From: Pseudomonas palleroniana
GTDB taxonomy: Bacteria > Pseudomonadota > Gammaproteobacteria > Pseudomonadales > Pseudomonadaceae
DNA: 64,000 bases
Reading direction: 5' to 3'
Assembly: GCF_003031675.1 (NCBI RefSeq)
Contig: NZ_PYWX01000048.1
Location: 62,001 to 126,000, forward strand
In this document: positions 25,060 through 33,507 of the stretch, one piece after another
How positions within the stretch are numbered: the stretch's first letter is position 1
Layout: each line of letters opens with the position of its first letter
Notes under the pieces: generated by a model
What the model was told of the DNA's origin: nothing
The model's database searches: none
The model's input: only the letters and a program-made list of their open reading frames with translations
Position numbers and translations under genes: made by a program

Positions 25060-26169
25060 TCAAGCAAATAGATATTTGCACAATTCTTCTGTTCGGCGAA
25101 TGGCTGTTGCCTTTTTTGCTGTACCTTGGAAGAGCGTACTCCAGTACTTATCGTCAGAAAAAGCGTCCATAACCTTACCTCGATTCATACGACCTATTTC
25201 ACCAGCCTCAACTAGCCTTGAAACGCCAATCATTTGCGACTCATAGATAGCACCGTTGATTAGCGTATGAGCGAAGCGATCATCCTTCCCCCTTACTACA
25301 GGGCGCCGAAATGCTGTACCAGGCCCAAGATGCTCCTTGATAAGTGCAATGGTTGTTTCGAAAAGCTCCTGCAATTGATGACGGCGGCTTTCCGTAAGCG
25401 ATCTATTTTGCTCCATGTAATTATTTAAATACTCAGTATAGTTCCCTGGATAATCGGCTCCTTCATGAAGATCTCTGTAGGCAAAAAACCTCAGGATCAA
25501 CTCCTCGGCCTTCATGTTTTTTTGATGGTTCTCGGGCAAAGCAACCATCTCAAGAAAGTCAGCATTTCTAGCTAAAACTTTAATTAGGTCATTAAAATTC
25601 CCATGAAAAATAGAATTTCTAACTTCCTGTTCAGTTAGGGATGAACTGCCAGTATTTAGCCGCTCAAAAACTTCAAACTTTAACGCCTGATCGGACTCAT
25701 TCAGAACGACTATGCATCGTATGGGGCGCTTAGTTATAGCAGATCTATCAATTCTATTTAATTCCGTAAATTTTTTTCCGTTAAGATCTGGCCGCAACTT
25801 TAATCCGTTCAACATTAGCTCTTGCCCAGCTTCTGGCCGAATGAAGTTCAGCAAAGAAGTTAGTCGTTGCTGACCATCAATTACGCTAAATGTTCCGTCC
25901 GCCTCTTCCGCAAAATATACAACGGGAACGGGGATATTCATAAGAATAGACTCAACAAAACGCGAAGCTTTGTCTTCTTCCCAGCGATAAAGCCTTTGAT
26001 AATCCGGATTAAGGGTTAACTCACCTTCTACTACCATATCAACCAACTGTCTAACAGCGTAATCATACTGTTGAATAAGTACTTTTCGCTCATTTACAGC
26101 AGAGTAAGGCTCGTCGTCAATTACGTCTAAGCCCGCGGGGGTTTCATGGTCTACTTCGGCTTCACTCAT
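25060..26169 (-). CDS. DUF262 (GmrS-like / ParB-nuclease-fold) protein, probable defence sensor
   Basis: 369 residues from ATG 26169, chosen for AGGA 9 nt upstream; ATG 26193 adds eight residues but has no ribosome site. DUF262 core: LNPDYQRLYRWEEDKASRFV (about 53-72), then IDGQQRLTS (97-105), the DGQQR motif used for NTP binding or hydrolysis in GmrSD, SspE and BrxU. The second GmrSD domain (DUF1524, HNH nuclease) is not seen; the C-terminus is helical. So this may be a nucleotide-dependent sensor paired with the HEPN effector encoded 18 nt downstream. AT-rich and foreign-looking within the prophage. Confidence 0.88.
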   Translation of the reverse strand: MSEAEVDHETPAGLDVIDDEPYSAVNERKVLIQQYDYAVRQLVDMVVEGELTLNPDYQRLYRWEEDKASRFVESILMNIPVPVVYFAEEADGTFSVIDGQQRLTSLLNFIRPEAGQELMLNGLKLRPDLNGKKFTELNRIDRSAITKRPIRCIVVLNESDQALKFEVFERLNTGSSSLTEQEVRNSIFHGNFNDLIKVLARNADFLEMVALPENHQKNMKAEELILRFFAYRDLHEGADYPGNYTEYLNNYMEQNRSLTESRRHQLQELFETTIALIKEHLGPGTAFRRPVVRGKDDRFAHTLINGAIYESQMIGVSRLVEAGEIGRMNRGKVMDAFSDDKYWSTLFQGTAKKATAIRRTEELCKYLFA

Positions 26170-26415
26170 TTCATAGCTTCCTGAAAGGTACATGTTTGCG
26201 ATCCGTACAGGCCTATCAAAATATCACCCAAACAAAAAAATGATAGATAAAAACACTTATCCCCCTCCCGCCGACGCGCTTTGCGTCAGAAAAAAGTGCA
26301 AAGGCCCGAGGCAGTGCAATGCCTGGGCACAGTAGGCCCAGCGCGGGCCACGGGGGATCAGAGTGCATTGCACGGTGTGCAAAGGTTTGAAGCGCTATGC
26401 AAGCGGGTACAGTCG

Positions 26416-26438
26416 AATGTGTCCACAATGTGTCCACA
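26416..26438. repeat. Tandem AATGTGTCCACA repeats, possible integrase arm sites
   Basis: AATGTGTCCACA at 26416-26427 and 26427-26438, sharing one base, repeat every 11 bp. They lie about 100 bp inside the tRNA attachment core, where phage integrases bind arm-type sites. The stretch 26194-26530 has no supported gene; it also holds a small hairpin (GACGC-gcttt-GCGTC, 26273-26287). Confidence 0.5.
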
Positions 26439-26530
26439 CTCAAAGCAGATATCCTTCCCCAATGCTTACCAATATCCAATAAAATCAGCACAATGGCAGA
26501 CTTTACCAGTCGGCATGGGCATTTTTTTGG

Positions 26531-26577
26531 GGCTCATAATCCTTTGGTCCACGGTTCAAGTCCGTGTGGGCCCACCA
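26531..26577 (+). other. 3' half of a CAT-anticodon tRNA: prophage attachment site (attR)
   Basis: From the anticodon loop (CTCATAA) through the T arm (GGTTCAAGTCC) to the acceptor (GGGCCCACCA) this is a tRNA 3' half. No 5' half lies upstream, where the sequence is unrelated. The end matches tRNA-Ile2/Met(CAT)-type genes; I favour tRNA-Ile2. Such a remnant is what integration into a tRNA 3' end leaves at the far side of the prophage; the intact copy should be at the other end, outside the window. Confidence 0.85.
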
Positions 26578-26582
26578 ACTCC

Positions 26583-26607
26583 AAAAGCCGCGCATTGCGC
26601 GGCTTTT
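26583..26607 (+). terminator. Terminator after the tRNA remnant
   Basis: Perfect 11-bp stem AAAAGCCGCGC / GCGCGGCTTTT with an ATT loop, 6 nt after the CCA end. It is the original tRNA terminator, now on the host side of the attachment site. Confidence 0.85.
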
Positions 26608-26655
26608 GTGTGTCTGGAAGTCTGTAACATGTAGCCCACTGCCCTCAGCACTGGA

Positions 26656-27111
26656 GTGCCCACTTTGCCCGTCCTCGATGAAATCGACCGTCAACTGATC
26701 GCCGCCCTGCAGATCAACGCTCGTGAAAGCGTGGCGATGCTTGCGCGGCAGCTGGGTATCGCGCGCACCACGGTGACGTCGCGCCTGGCACGCCTGGAGA
26801 AGACCCAAGTGATTACCGGTTATGGCGTGCGCCTGGGCCAGCGGGTAGTGGACGGCGGTTTGCAGGCTTATGTGGGGATTACCGTGCAAGCGCGCTCGGG
26901 CAAGGATGTGTTGCGCAGGCTGAGTGCCATGGCGCAGGTCCAGCAGTTGTGTGCGGTCAGCGGTGAGTTCGATTACGTGGCGTGGCTGCGCACCGATTCG
27001 CCGGAACAACTGGATCAATTGCTGGACCAGATCGGCAGCGTCGACGGTGTCGAGAAAACCACCACCTCCATCATCCTCAGCAGTAAATTGGACCGCGGCC
27101 AGCCAATCTGA
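26656..27111 (+). CDS. Lrp/AsnC family transcriptional regulator
   Basis: 151 residues. N-terminal AsnC-type helix-turn-helix (about 8-60: DRQLIAALQINARESVAMLARQLGIARTTVTSRLARLE) and a C-terminal RAM ligand-binding/oligomerisation domain (VGITVQARSG … VSGEFDYVAWLRTDSPEQLDQLLDQIGSVDGVEKT). The start is GTG 26656; TTG 26665 is an alternative. It lies directly upstream of and parallel to the lysine monooxygenase gene, so it may respond to lysine or related amino acids and control davBA. This is inference. Confidence 0.92.
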   Translation: MPTLPVLDEIDRQLIAALQINARESVAMLARQLGIARTTVTSRLARLEKTQVITGYGVRLGQRVVDGGLQAYVGITVQARSGKDVLRRLSAMAQVQQLCAVSGEFDYVAWLRTDSPEQLDQLLDQIGSVDGVEKTTTSIILSSKLDRGQPI

Positions 27112-27257
27112 CCACTTGCTTCGTCACCTTGACTAAAAACAATTCAATCCGACGACACTTTGCGTCTTATTAACGAACACTGCGCTCCCTAAACTGGCTG
27201 CCATCTTTTCCTATACTCCACGGGACGTGCCCCGCCGAGTCGCCAGCCAGGTGTGCC

Positions 27258-28964
27258 ATGAACGAAGCCAACCAAAAGACTTTCCAAAAGCCCAATCGCC
27301 ACCCTGCAGACGGCAAAAAGCCCATCACCATCTTCGGCCCGGACTTCCCGTTTGCCTTTGACGACTGGATCGAACACCCCGCCGGGCTGGGCAGTATTCC
27401 CGCCGCCCAGCATGGGGCTGAAGTCGCCATTGTCGGCGCCGGGATCGCCGGGCTGGTGGCCGCTTACGAGCTGATGAAGCTGGGCCTGAAACCCGTGGTA
27501 TACGAAGCCTCGAAGATGGGCGGCCGCCTGCGCTCCCAAGCATTTGAAGGCGCCGAGGGCATCATCGCCGAACTGGGCGGCATGCGTTTCCCGGTGTCCT
27601 CCACCGCGTTCTACCACTATGTGGACAAACTGGGCCTGGAAACCAAACCCTTCCCCAACCCGCTGACTCCGGCCTCCGGCAGCACCGTGATCGACCTCGA
27701 AGGCCAGACCCACTACGCGCAAAAACTCTCCGACCTGCCGGTGCTGTTCCAGGAAGTTGCCGACGCCTGGGCCGATGCCCTGGAAGCCGGCTCGCAGTTC
27801 GGTGATATCCAACAAGCTATCCGTGATCGCGACGTACCGCGTCTCAAGGAGCTGTGGAATAAGCTGGTGCCGCTGTGGGACGACCGCACTTTCTACGACT
27901 TCGTCGCCACCTCCAAGGCCTTCGCCAAGCTGTCGTTCCTGCATCGCGAAGTCTTCGGCCAGGTGGGCTTCGGCACCGGTGGCTGGGACTCGGACTTTCC
28001 CAACTCCATGCTGGAAATCTTCCGTGTGGTCATGACCAACTGCGACGATCACCAACACTTGGTGGTCGGTGGTGTGGCGCAGGTGCCCATGGGTATCTGG
28101 CGTCATGTACCGGGGCGCTGCGCCCACTGGCCGGCGGGTACCAGCCTCAGCTCGCTGCACCGGGGCGCGCCACGGGCCGGGGTGAAGCGTATTGCCCACG
28201 CCGCCGATGGCCGTTTCGCCGTCACGGATAACTACGGCGACACCCGCGAATACGCGGCGGTGCTGACCACCTGCCAAAGCTGGCTGTTGACCACCCAGAT
28301 CGAGTGCGACGAAAGCCTGTTCTCGCAAAAAATGTGGATGGCCCTGGACCGCACCCGCTACATGCAATCGTCGAAAACCTTCGTCATGGTCGACCGCCCG
28401 TTCTGGAAAGACAAAGACCCGGAAACCGGCCGCGACCTGATGAGCATGACCCTGACCGACCGCCTGACCCGGGGCACTTACCTGTTCGATAACGGCGACG
28501 ATAAACCGGGGGTTATCTGCCTGTCGTACTCCTGGATGAGCGACGCGCTGAAAATGCTCCCGCAGCCCATCGATAAGCGCGTAAAACTGGCCCTCGACGC
28601 CCTGAAGAAGATTTACCCGAAGGTCGACATCAAGGCGCGCATCATCGGCGACCCGATTACCGTGTCCTGGGAAGCCGACCCGCATTTCCTCGGGGCCTTC
28701 AAAGGCGCGTTGCCCGGCCACTATCGCTACAACCAGCGCATGTATGCGCACTTCATGCAGAAGGACATGCCCGCCGAACAACGTGGGATTTTTATCGCCG
28801 GCGACGATGTATCCTGGACCCCGGCCTGGGTGGAAGGCGCGGTTCAGACCTCGCTGAACGCGGTGTGGGGCATCATGACTCACTTCGGCGGCCGCACTCA
28901 TCCGGAAAACCCAGGCCCGGGTGATGTGTTCGATGAAATCGGGCCGATTGCTTTAGCGGATTAA
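27258..28964 (+). CDS. davB: FAD-dependent amine oxidoreductase, probable L-lysine 2-monooxygenase
   Basis: 568 residues, the length of Pseudomonas lysine monooxygenase and related tryptophan 2-monooxygenases. FAD Rossmann motif VAIVGAGIAGLVAAYELM with GAGIAG at 60-65, the GGR motif (MGGRLRS) after it, and a C-terminal FAD motif GIFIAGDDVSWTPAWVEGAVQTSLNA. It converts lysine to 5-aminovaleramide with O2 and release of CO2. The davA-like amidase starts 10 nt after the stop, which decides lysine over tryptophan as the likely substrate. Upstream lies an Lrp-type regulator. Confidence 0.88.
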   Translation: MNEANQKTFQKPNRHPADGKKPITIFGPDFPFAFDDWIEHPAGLGSIPAAQHGAEVAIVGAGIAGLVAAYELMKLGLKPVVYEASKMGGRLRSQAFEGAEGIIAELGGMRFPVSSTAFYHYVDKLGLETKPFPNPLTPASGSTVIDLEGQTHYAQKLSDLPVLFQEVADAWADALEAGSQFGDIQQAIRDRDVPRLKELWNKLVPLWDDRTFYDFVATSKAFAKLSFLHREVFGQVGFGTGGWDSDFPNSMLEIFRVVMTNCDDHQHLVVGGVAQVPMGIWRHVPGRCAHWPAGTSLSSLHRGAPRAGVKRIAHAADGRFAVTDNYGDTREYAAVLTTCQSWLLTTQIECDESLFSQKMWMALDRTRYMQSSKTFVMVDRPFWKDKDPETGRDLMSMTLTDRLTRGTYLFDNGDDKPGVICLSYSWMSDALKMLPQPIDKRVKLALDALKKIYPKVDIKARIIGDPITVSWEADPHFLGAFKGALPGHYRYNQRMYAHFMQKDMPAEQRGIFIAGDDVSWTPAWVEGAVQTSLNAVWGIMTHFGGRTHPENPGPGDVFDEIGPIALAD

Positions 28965-28974
28965 GGAGTCAAGC

Positions 28975-29769
28975 ATGCGTGTCGCCCTGTACCAATGCCC
29001 ACCACGACCGCTGGATGTGGCCGCCAATCTCAAACGCCTGCATCAAGTGGCGCACGAGGCCTCGGGCGCCGATGTGCTGGTGTTGCCGGAGATGTTTCTC
29101 AGCGGCTACAACATCGGCGCCGAAGCCGTTGGCGCACTGGCTGAAGCCCAGGACGGCGCGTCGGCACAGGCAATCGCCGCACTGGCCAAAAGCGCCGGGT
29201 TGGCGATTCTGTATGGCTACCCGGAACGGGCCGATGACGGGCAGATCTACAATGCCGTGCAGTTGATCGACGCCCACGGCCAACGCCTGTGCAACTACCG
29301 CAAGACTCACCTGTTCGGTGATCTGGACCACTCGATGTTCAGTGCCGGGGAAGATAATTTCCCGGTGGTGGAGTTGAATGGCTGGAAGCTGGGGTTCCTG
29401 ATCTGCTACGACCTGGAGTTTCCGGAAAACACTCGGCGCCTGGCCCTGGCCGGCGCCGAGTTGATCCTGGTGCCCACCGCCAATATGGTGCCATTCGACT
29501 TTGTCGCCGACGTCACCGTGCGGGCGCGGGCCTTCGAAAACCAATGCTATGTGGCTTACGCCAACTATTGCGGGCATGAAGACGAGATTCAATATTGCGG
29601 GCAAAGCAGCATTGCGGCGCCGAACGGCCAGCGAATCGCCCAGGCCGGGCTGGATGAAGCCTTGATTGTGGGCGAGTTGGATCGCCGCTCAATCCTGGAG
29701 GCCCGCGCCGCCAATCACTACTTGCAAGACCGTCGCCCGGAGCTCTACGGCGTGCTGAACAAACCCTGA
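28975..29769 (+). CDS. davA: Carbon-nitrogen hydrolase, probable 5-aminopentanamidase
   Basis: 264 residues with the nitrilase-superfamily triad: Glu39 (LPEMFLSGY), Lys110 (YRKTHLF), Cys144 (FLICYDLEFPE). It would hydrolyse 5-aminovaleramide to 5-aminovalerate and ammonia, the step after lysine monooxygenase. It is in an operon with davB, 10 nt apart with AAGGAG before the ATG. A small GC hairpin (GCCGG-TTTG-CCGGC) follows the stop and may weakly end transcription before pqqF. Confidence 0.9.
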   Translation: MRVALYQCPPRPLDVAANLKRLHQVAHEASGADVLVLPEMFLSGYNIGAEAVGALAEAQDGASAQAIAALAKSAGLAILYGYPERADDGQIYNAVQLIDAHGQRLCNYRKTHLFGDLDHSMFSAGEDNFPVVELNGWKLGFLICYDLEFPENTRRLALAGAELILVPTANMVPFDFVADVTVRARAFENQCYVAYANYCGHEDEIQYCGQSSIAAPNGQRIAQAGLDEALIVGELDRRSILEARAANHYLQDRRPELYGVLNKP

Positions 29770-29828
29770 GCCAGCCGGTTTGCCGGCGGTTTGTTAACAT
29801 GTCCACACCCTACGTTTCGGAAGTGTCC

Positions 29829-32198
29829 ATGCCTGCCCCGGCCCACCCTCATCATCGTCATCTGACCCTGGCCAATGGCCTGCAGGTTTCTCTACGCCAT
29901 GCACCGCGCTTGAAGCGTTGCGCCGCAGCCCTGCGGGTGGCCGCCGGCAGCCATGATGCGCCTTTGGCGTGGCCGGGATTGGCGCATTTTCTGGAGCATT
30001 TGTTGTTTCTGGGCACCAAGCGTTTTCCCGCGAGCGACGCCTTGATGGCGTACGTGCAGCGTCACGGCGGCCAGGTCAACGCCAGCACCCGGGAGCGCAC
30101 CACCGACTTCTTTTTCGAGTTGCCTGTGTCGACCTTCGCCGAGGGGCTTGAGCGACTGGCCGAGATGCTCGCTCATCCACGCCTGGCAATTGAAGATCAA
30201 CTGCGTGAACGTGAAGTGCTGCACGCGGAGTTCGTCGCCTGGTCGCAGGATGCCCAAGCGCAACGGCAGGTCGCACTGCTCGAAGGTCTGGCCGATGATC
30301 ATCCGCTGCGGGGTTTTCATGCCGGTAATCGCGACAGCCTGCCCGTGGAAAGTGAGCTGTTTCAGCAAGCGCTGAGGGCATTCCACACCGACTTCTATCA
30401 GAGTGGGCAGATGACCCTGAGCCTTGCCGGCCCCCAGCCGTGGGACGAACTCGAAGCGCTGGCGCGGCGGTTCAGCGAACAGCTGGCCGCCGGGGCTGGC
30501 CACCCACAGGCCGCTCCGCCGGCGCTGATGCGCGACCAGGCCACGAGTTATCAGCACACTGCCAATGGTCACCTGCACCACGTCATTGCCTGCGATGTAC
30601 CACGCGAAGCCCTGGAGTTTCTCTGTACCTGGCTCAACAGCGCAGCGCCCGGCGGGTTGCTGGCTGAACTGAAAAATCGAAAGCTGGCCAGCACATTGCA
30701 GGCCTCGGTGCTTTATCAGTTCGCTGGGCAAGCACTGCTGGATATCAACTTTGCTCTCGACACCCACGCTGATTCGGCGGCGCTGATCGAGATGTTGTTG
30801 CACGACTGGCTGAGCTTTTTCGCCCACAGTGACTGGACGTCACTGCGCGAAGAATTCGCCCTGCTGGCGGCGCGTCAACTTCAGGTCCAAGGCGCCCTGG
30901 CGTTGGCGCGGCACGAAAGCCAAGCGCTGTCGGAGCACAGCGTCAGTGCCTTGAAGGCCCTGCTTGATTCACTGCAGCTGAAGCCCGCCCAGCACACTTG
31001 GCAGTTGCCACCCGGCAACCCCTTCCTGCGCCCGCCCGTCAAAGAAGAACGCGCCGGCCTGATTCGCGGCCAAACCAGCGCCCATCGCGGCCTGCGCACC
31101 TTTGCCCAGGATCGTTCCCGAGGCCGACGCGAAGCCTCCGCGCTGACGTTCAGCAAAGCCTTGGCTGATGACACCGAGGAAGGTGCGCTCTATCTGCATT
31201 GGCAGTTTGATTCAAGCCTCCCTGCCGGGCTGGAAAGCGCATTGCAGCCGTTGCGGGACAACGCCCATCAGGCGGGCGTCGAGTTATCGTTCGAAACCCT
31301 CGCCAATGACTGGTGGGTGAAAATGACCGGCCTCCACGAGCCGATGCCGGCCGTGCTCGAAGCCTTGGCGCACAACCTTAACCTGCCCGTGGCCCATGAG
31401 ACGCCCTCCAACGCAGCGCCGCTGATTGCTATCCGAGCACTGCTCAAGGCGCTCCCGGCTTGCTGTGCCGGTGCTCGCAGCGAACCTCGCGTGACGCCGG
31501 CAGCGTGGAACACCGCCCGCTGGCAAGGGTTGGGCCTGGGGTTGCCTGCCGCATGCGAAGCCGCGATCAAAAGCGCTGCCGCTCGTTTGCCTGGGCAGCC
31601 CGCGAGCATCGAGTACCAACACCCGCCCATCGGTGGTCAACGTCTCTGGCACGCGATGGCAACGGCGTCCGACGAAGCGGCATTACTGCTGTTTTGCCCG
31701 GCACCCACACAATCCCTGGAGGACGAGGCCGCGTGGCGCCTGCTCGGGCATCTGTTGCAGGGGCCTTTCTACCAACGCTTGCGCGTCGAGCTGCAAGTCG
31801 GCTACGCCGTATTCAGCGGCGTGCGACAGATCAACGGGCAAACCGGGCTGCTGTTTGGCGTGCAGTCCCCCAGCGTTTCCCTCGCCGGTATCGTCGAACA
31901 CCTGCAAACCTTTCTGACACAACTGCCGTCGTTGATCGAGGGCAGCGCCGACCTGGGGGGCCAGGACCTGGCCCGGCAGCTCACGGCACTTTCTGTCGCC
32001 CAAGCCGCCGAGCAGCTTTGGCACGCGCAGTTGGCCGGCCATTCGTCGGGATATCTGGAGCGGCTTGAACAACTCATCCGATCTCGCACGCGTGAAGATT
32101 TACTGCAGGCCGCCCGGCAACTCAACAATGCCTCGGGCGGCTGGCGCTGTGTCGCCAACGGCCCACGTATCAGCGATCACTGGCAAGCCGCAGGCTGA
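29829..32198 (+). CDS. pqqF: PQQ biosynthesis M16 metallopeptidase PqqF
   Basis: 789 residues from ATG 29829 (GGAAG 7 nt before); ATG 29799 would add ten residues. Inverted zinc motif HFLEH at 53-57 (HxxEH) followed by the glutamate-containing ERTTDFFFELP region further on. M16 peptidases of this type cut the PqqA peptide to free the crosslinked Glu-Tyr in PQQ synthesis. It heads the pqq genes, about 160 nt before pqqA. The second half has the usual inactive M16 domain (ASIEYQHPPIGGQRLWHAM). Confidence 0.94.
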   Translation: MPAPAHPHHRHLTLANGLQVSLRHAPRLKRCAAALRVAAGSHDAPLAWPGLAHFLEHLLFLGTKRFPASDALMAYVQRHGGQVNASTRERTTDFFFELPVSTFAEGLERLAEMLAHPRLAIEDQLREREVLHAEFVAWSQDAQAQRQVALLEGLADDHPLRGFHAGNRDSLPVESELFQQALRAFHTDFYQSGQMTLSLAGPQPWDELEALARRFSEQLAAGAGHPQAAPPALMRDQATSYQHTANGHLHHVIACDVPREALEFLCTWLNSAAPGGLLAELKNRKLASTLQASVLYQFAGQALLDINFALDTHADSAALIEMLLHDWLSFFAHSDWTSLREEFALLAARQLQVQGALALARHESQALSEHSVSALKALLDSLQLKPAQHTWQLPPGNPFLRPPVKEERAGLIRGQTSAHRGLRTFAQDRSRGRREASALTFSKALADDTEEGALYLHWQFDSSLPAGLESALQPLRDNAHQAGVELSFETLANDWWVKMTGLHEPMPAVLEALAHNLNLPVAHETPSNAAPLIAIRALLKALPACCAGARSEPRVTPAAWNTARWQGLGLGLPAACEAAIKSAAARLPGQPASIEYQHPPIGGQRLWHAMATASDEAALLLFCPAPTQSLEDEAAWRLLGHLLQGPFYQRLRVELQVGYAVFSGVRQINGQTGLLFGVQSPSVSLAGIVEHLQTFLTQLPSLIEGSADLGGQDLARQLTALSVAQAAEQLWHAQLAGHSSGYLERLEQLIRSRTREDLLQAARQLNNASGGWRCVANGPRISDHWQAAG

Positions 32199-32356
32199 TC
32201 ATTGCCAGGCCTGCAAAAGGCTTTTTCTTTCGAGACAGCGCTAACTTGAGAAGAATTGCGTAATATTCATACGCAGTATCTGAACATCTCCGACAGGAGG
32301 TGGACTATATGTAGTAGTTGGTAGTGAACGTCCCATCCTTTGGTAGGAGTATGAAT

Positions 32357-32431
32357 ATGACCTGGTCCAAACCTGCTTACACTGATCTGCGCATCGGTTT
32401 CGAAGTCACCATGTACTTCGCCAGCCGTTAA
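32357..32431 (+). CDS. pqqA: PQQ precursor peptide PqqA
   Basis: 24 residues: MTWSKPAYTDLRIGFEVT-MYFASR. The Glu and Tyr of the E-V-T-M-Y segment are joined by PqqE and become the PQQ skeleton. ATG 32357 is preferred because AGGAG lies 7 nt upstream; ATG 32351 is only 1 nt from it. A strong terminator-like hairpin follows, as is common between pqqA and pqqB, so pqqA can be made in excess over the enzymes. Confidence 0.95.
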   Translation: MTWSKPAYTDLRIGFEVTMYFASR

Positions 32432-32447
32432 TCCGCTGGGTAATACA

Positions 32448-32475
32448 ACGCCTCGGTTCGCCCGGGGCGTTTTTG
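32448..32475 (+). terminator. Attenuator/terminator between pqqA and pqqB
   Basis: Stem ACGCCTCGG / CCGGGGCGT-type pairing with a short loop, followed by TTTTTG. It lies 17 nt after the pqqA stop and 27 nt before pqqB; partial read-through would set the peptide-to-enzyme ratio. Confidence 0.75.
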
Positions 32476-32502
32476 TTTTGAGCTTTGCTTGATGGAGCGA
32501 CC

Positions 32503-33414
32503 ATGTTTGTCCAGATTCTAGGTTCCGCCGCCGGCGGTGGTTTCCCACAGTGGAACTGCAACTGCGTGAACTGCGCAGGTTTTCGTGATGGCAGCTTAAA
32601 GGCCCAGGCCCGCACCCAGTCGTCCATCGCGATCTCCGACGATGGCGTGAACTGGGTACTGTGCAATGCCTCGCCGGATATCCGGGCGCAACTGCAAGGC
32701 TTTGCCCCGATGCAACCCGGCCGTGCCCTGCGCGACACCGGCATCAGCGCGATCATCCTGATGGACAGCCAGATCGACCACACCACCGGCCTGCTGAGCC
32801 TGCGTGAAGGCTGCCCGCACCAGGTGTGGTGCACCGACATGGTCTTTGAGGACCTGAGCACCGGTTTCCCGTTGTTCACCATGCTCACCCATTGGAACGG
32901 CGGCCTGGTCAGGAACCGCATCGAGCTGGACACCGGCTTCACCATCCCGGCTTGCCCAAACCTGCGTTTTACCCCGTTGCCACTGCGCAGCGCTGCGCCG
33001 CCCTACTCGCCACACCGCTTCGACCCGCACCCAGGCGACAACATCGGCCTGATCGTCGAAGACCTGCGCACCGGCGGCAAACTGTTCTACGCCCCGGGAC
33101 TGGGCAAGGTCGACGCGCCGTTGCTGGAGATCATGGCCGGTAGCGATTGCCTGCTGGTGGATGGCACGATGTGGGATGACGATGAAATGCAACGCCGTGG
33201 CGTCGGCACCCGTACCGGCCGCGAGATGGGCCACCTGGCGCAGAACGGCCCCGGCGGCATGCTCGAAGTGCTTGCGCAGTTGCCTGAACAGCGCAAGGTA
33301 CTTATCCACATCAACAACACCAACCCGATTCTCGATGAAGACTCCCCCGAGCGGGCCGAGTTGGTGCGGCGCAATGTCGAAGTGGCTTACGACGGCATGA
33401 GCATCGAACTGTAG
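32503..33414 (+). CDS. pqqB: PQQ biosynthesis protein PqqB
   Basis: 303 residues, the usual length. It is a metallo-beta-lactamase fold protein: N-terminal QILGSAAGGGFPQWNC with the CxC pair in NWCNCVNC-like order (NCNCVNC), MDSQIDHTTGLL (about 87-98) replacing the HxHxDH motif, and a later LLVDGTMWDDDEM. It oxidises/hydroxylates the tyrosine moiety during PQQ formation. GGAG lies 8 nt before ATG 32503; a frame extension to 32485 is ignored. Its stop codon lies inside a REP element. Confidence 0.96.
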   Translation: MFVQILGSAAGGGFPQWNCNCVNCAGFRDGSLKAQARTQSSIAISDDGVNWVLCNASPDIRAQLQGFAPMQPGRALRDTGISAIILMDSQIDHTTGLLSLREGCPHQVWCTDMVFEDLSTGFPLFTMLTHWNGGLVRNRIELDTGFTIPACPNLRFTPLPLRSAAPPYSPHRFDPHPGDNIGLIVEDLRTGGKLFYAPGLGKVDAPLLEIMAGSDCLLVDGTMWDDDEMQRRGVGTRTGREMGHLAQNGPGGMLEVLAQLPEQRKVLIHINNTNPILDEDSPERAELVRRNVEVAYDGMSIEL

Positions 33415-33496
33415 GAGCGGGCTTGCCCGCGAAAAACTCAAGGGCACCGCGCGCCCGTCATCGCTAACCACCTTCGCGAGCAAACTCGCTCCTACA
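33410..33496. repeat. REPIN-like paired REP element between pqqB and pqqC
   Basis: TGTAGGAGCG…GCCCGCGAA at the left and TTCGCGAGC…CGCTCCTACA at the right form inverted ends about 87 bp apart, the Pseudomonas REPIN layout. The pqqB stop codon TAG is part of the left arm. Confidence 0.8.
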
Positions 33497-33507
33497 GGAG
33501 ACCTCTT

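Larger units (their letters stand above)
1..26577. mobile_element. P2/HP1-type prophage, right-hand part (left end outside window)
   Basis: A continuous run of recognisable myovirus genes (terminase, portal, scaffold, capsid, completion proteins, sheath, tube, lysis, tape measure, baseplate, fibre, hub, spike) ends in a 3' tRNA remnant at 26531-26577. Terminase and portal run leftward and the remaining late genes rightward, as with P2 genes P and Q against O onward. Lysis genes placed between tube and tape measure, and the DUF2586/2590/2597 families, are HP1/K139-like. The integrase and left attachment site are not in the window. No late structural gene is plainly broken, apart from the odd terminase 3' end, so the element may still be functional or may make tail-like particles. 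Confidence 0.93.

Noticed and set aside
25060..26169. Complete GmrSD type IV restriction enzyme
   Set aside because: Only the DUF262 half is visible; no DUF1524 HNH motif is seen in either gene.
26216..26491. 91-aa minus-strand ORF between the DUF262 gene and attR
   Set aside because: No ribosome site, no family resemblance, and it covers the putative integrase arm repeats.
26502..26577. Intact tRNA gene at the phage boundary
   Set aside because: Only the 3' half matches a tRNA; the expected acceptor 5' strand and D arm are absent.
27189..28901. 570-aa minus-strand ORF opposite davB
   Set aside because: Antisense shadow in GC-rich DNA; the plus strand has a clear FAD enzyme and the minus product has no recognisable domain.
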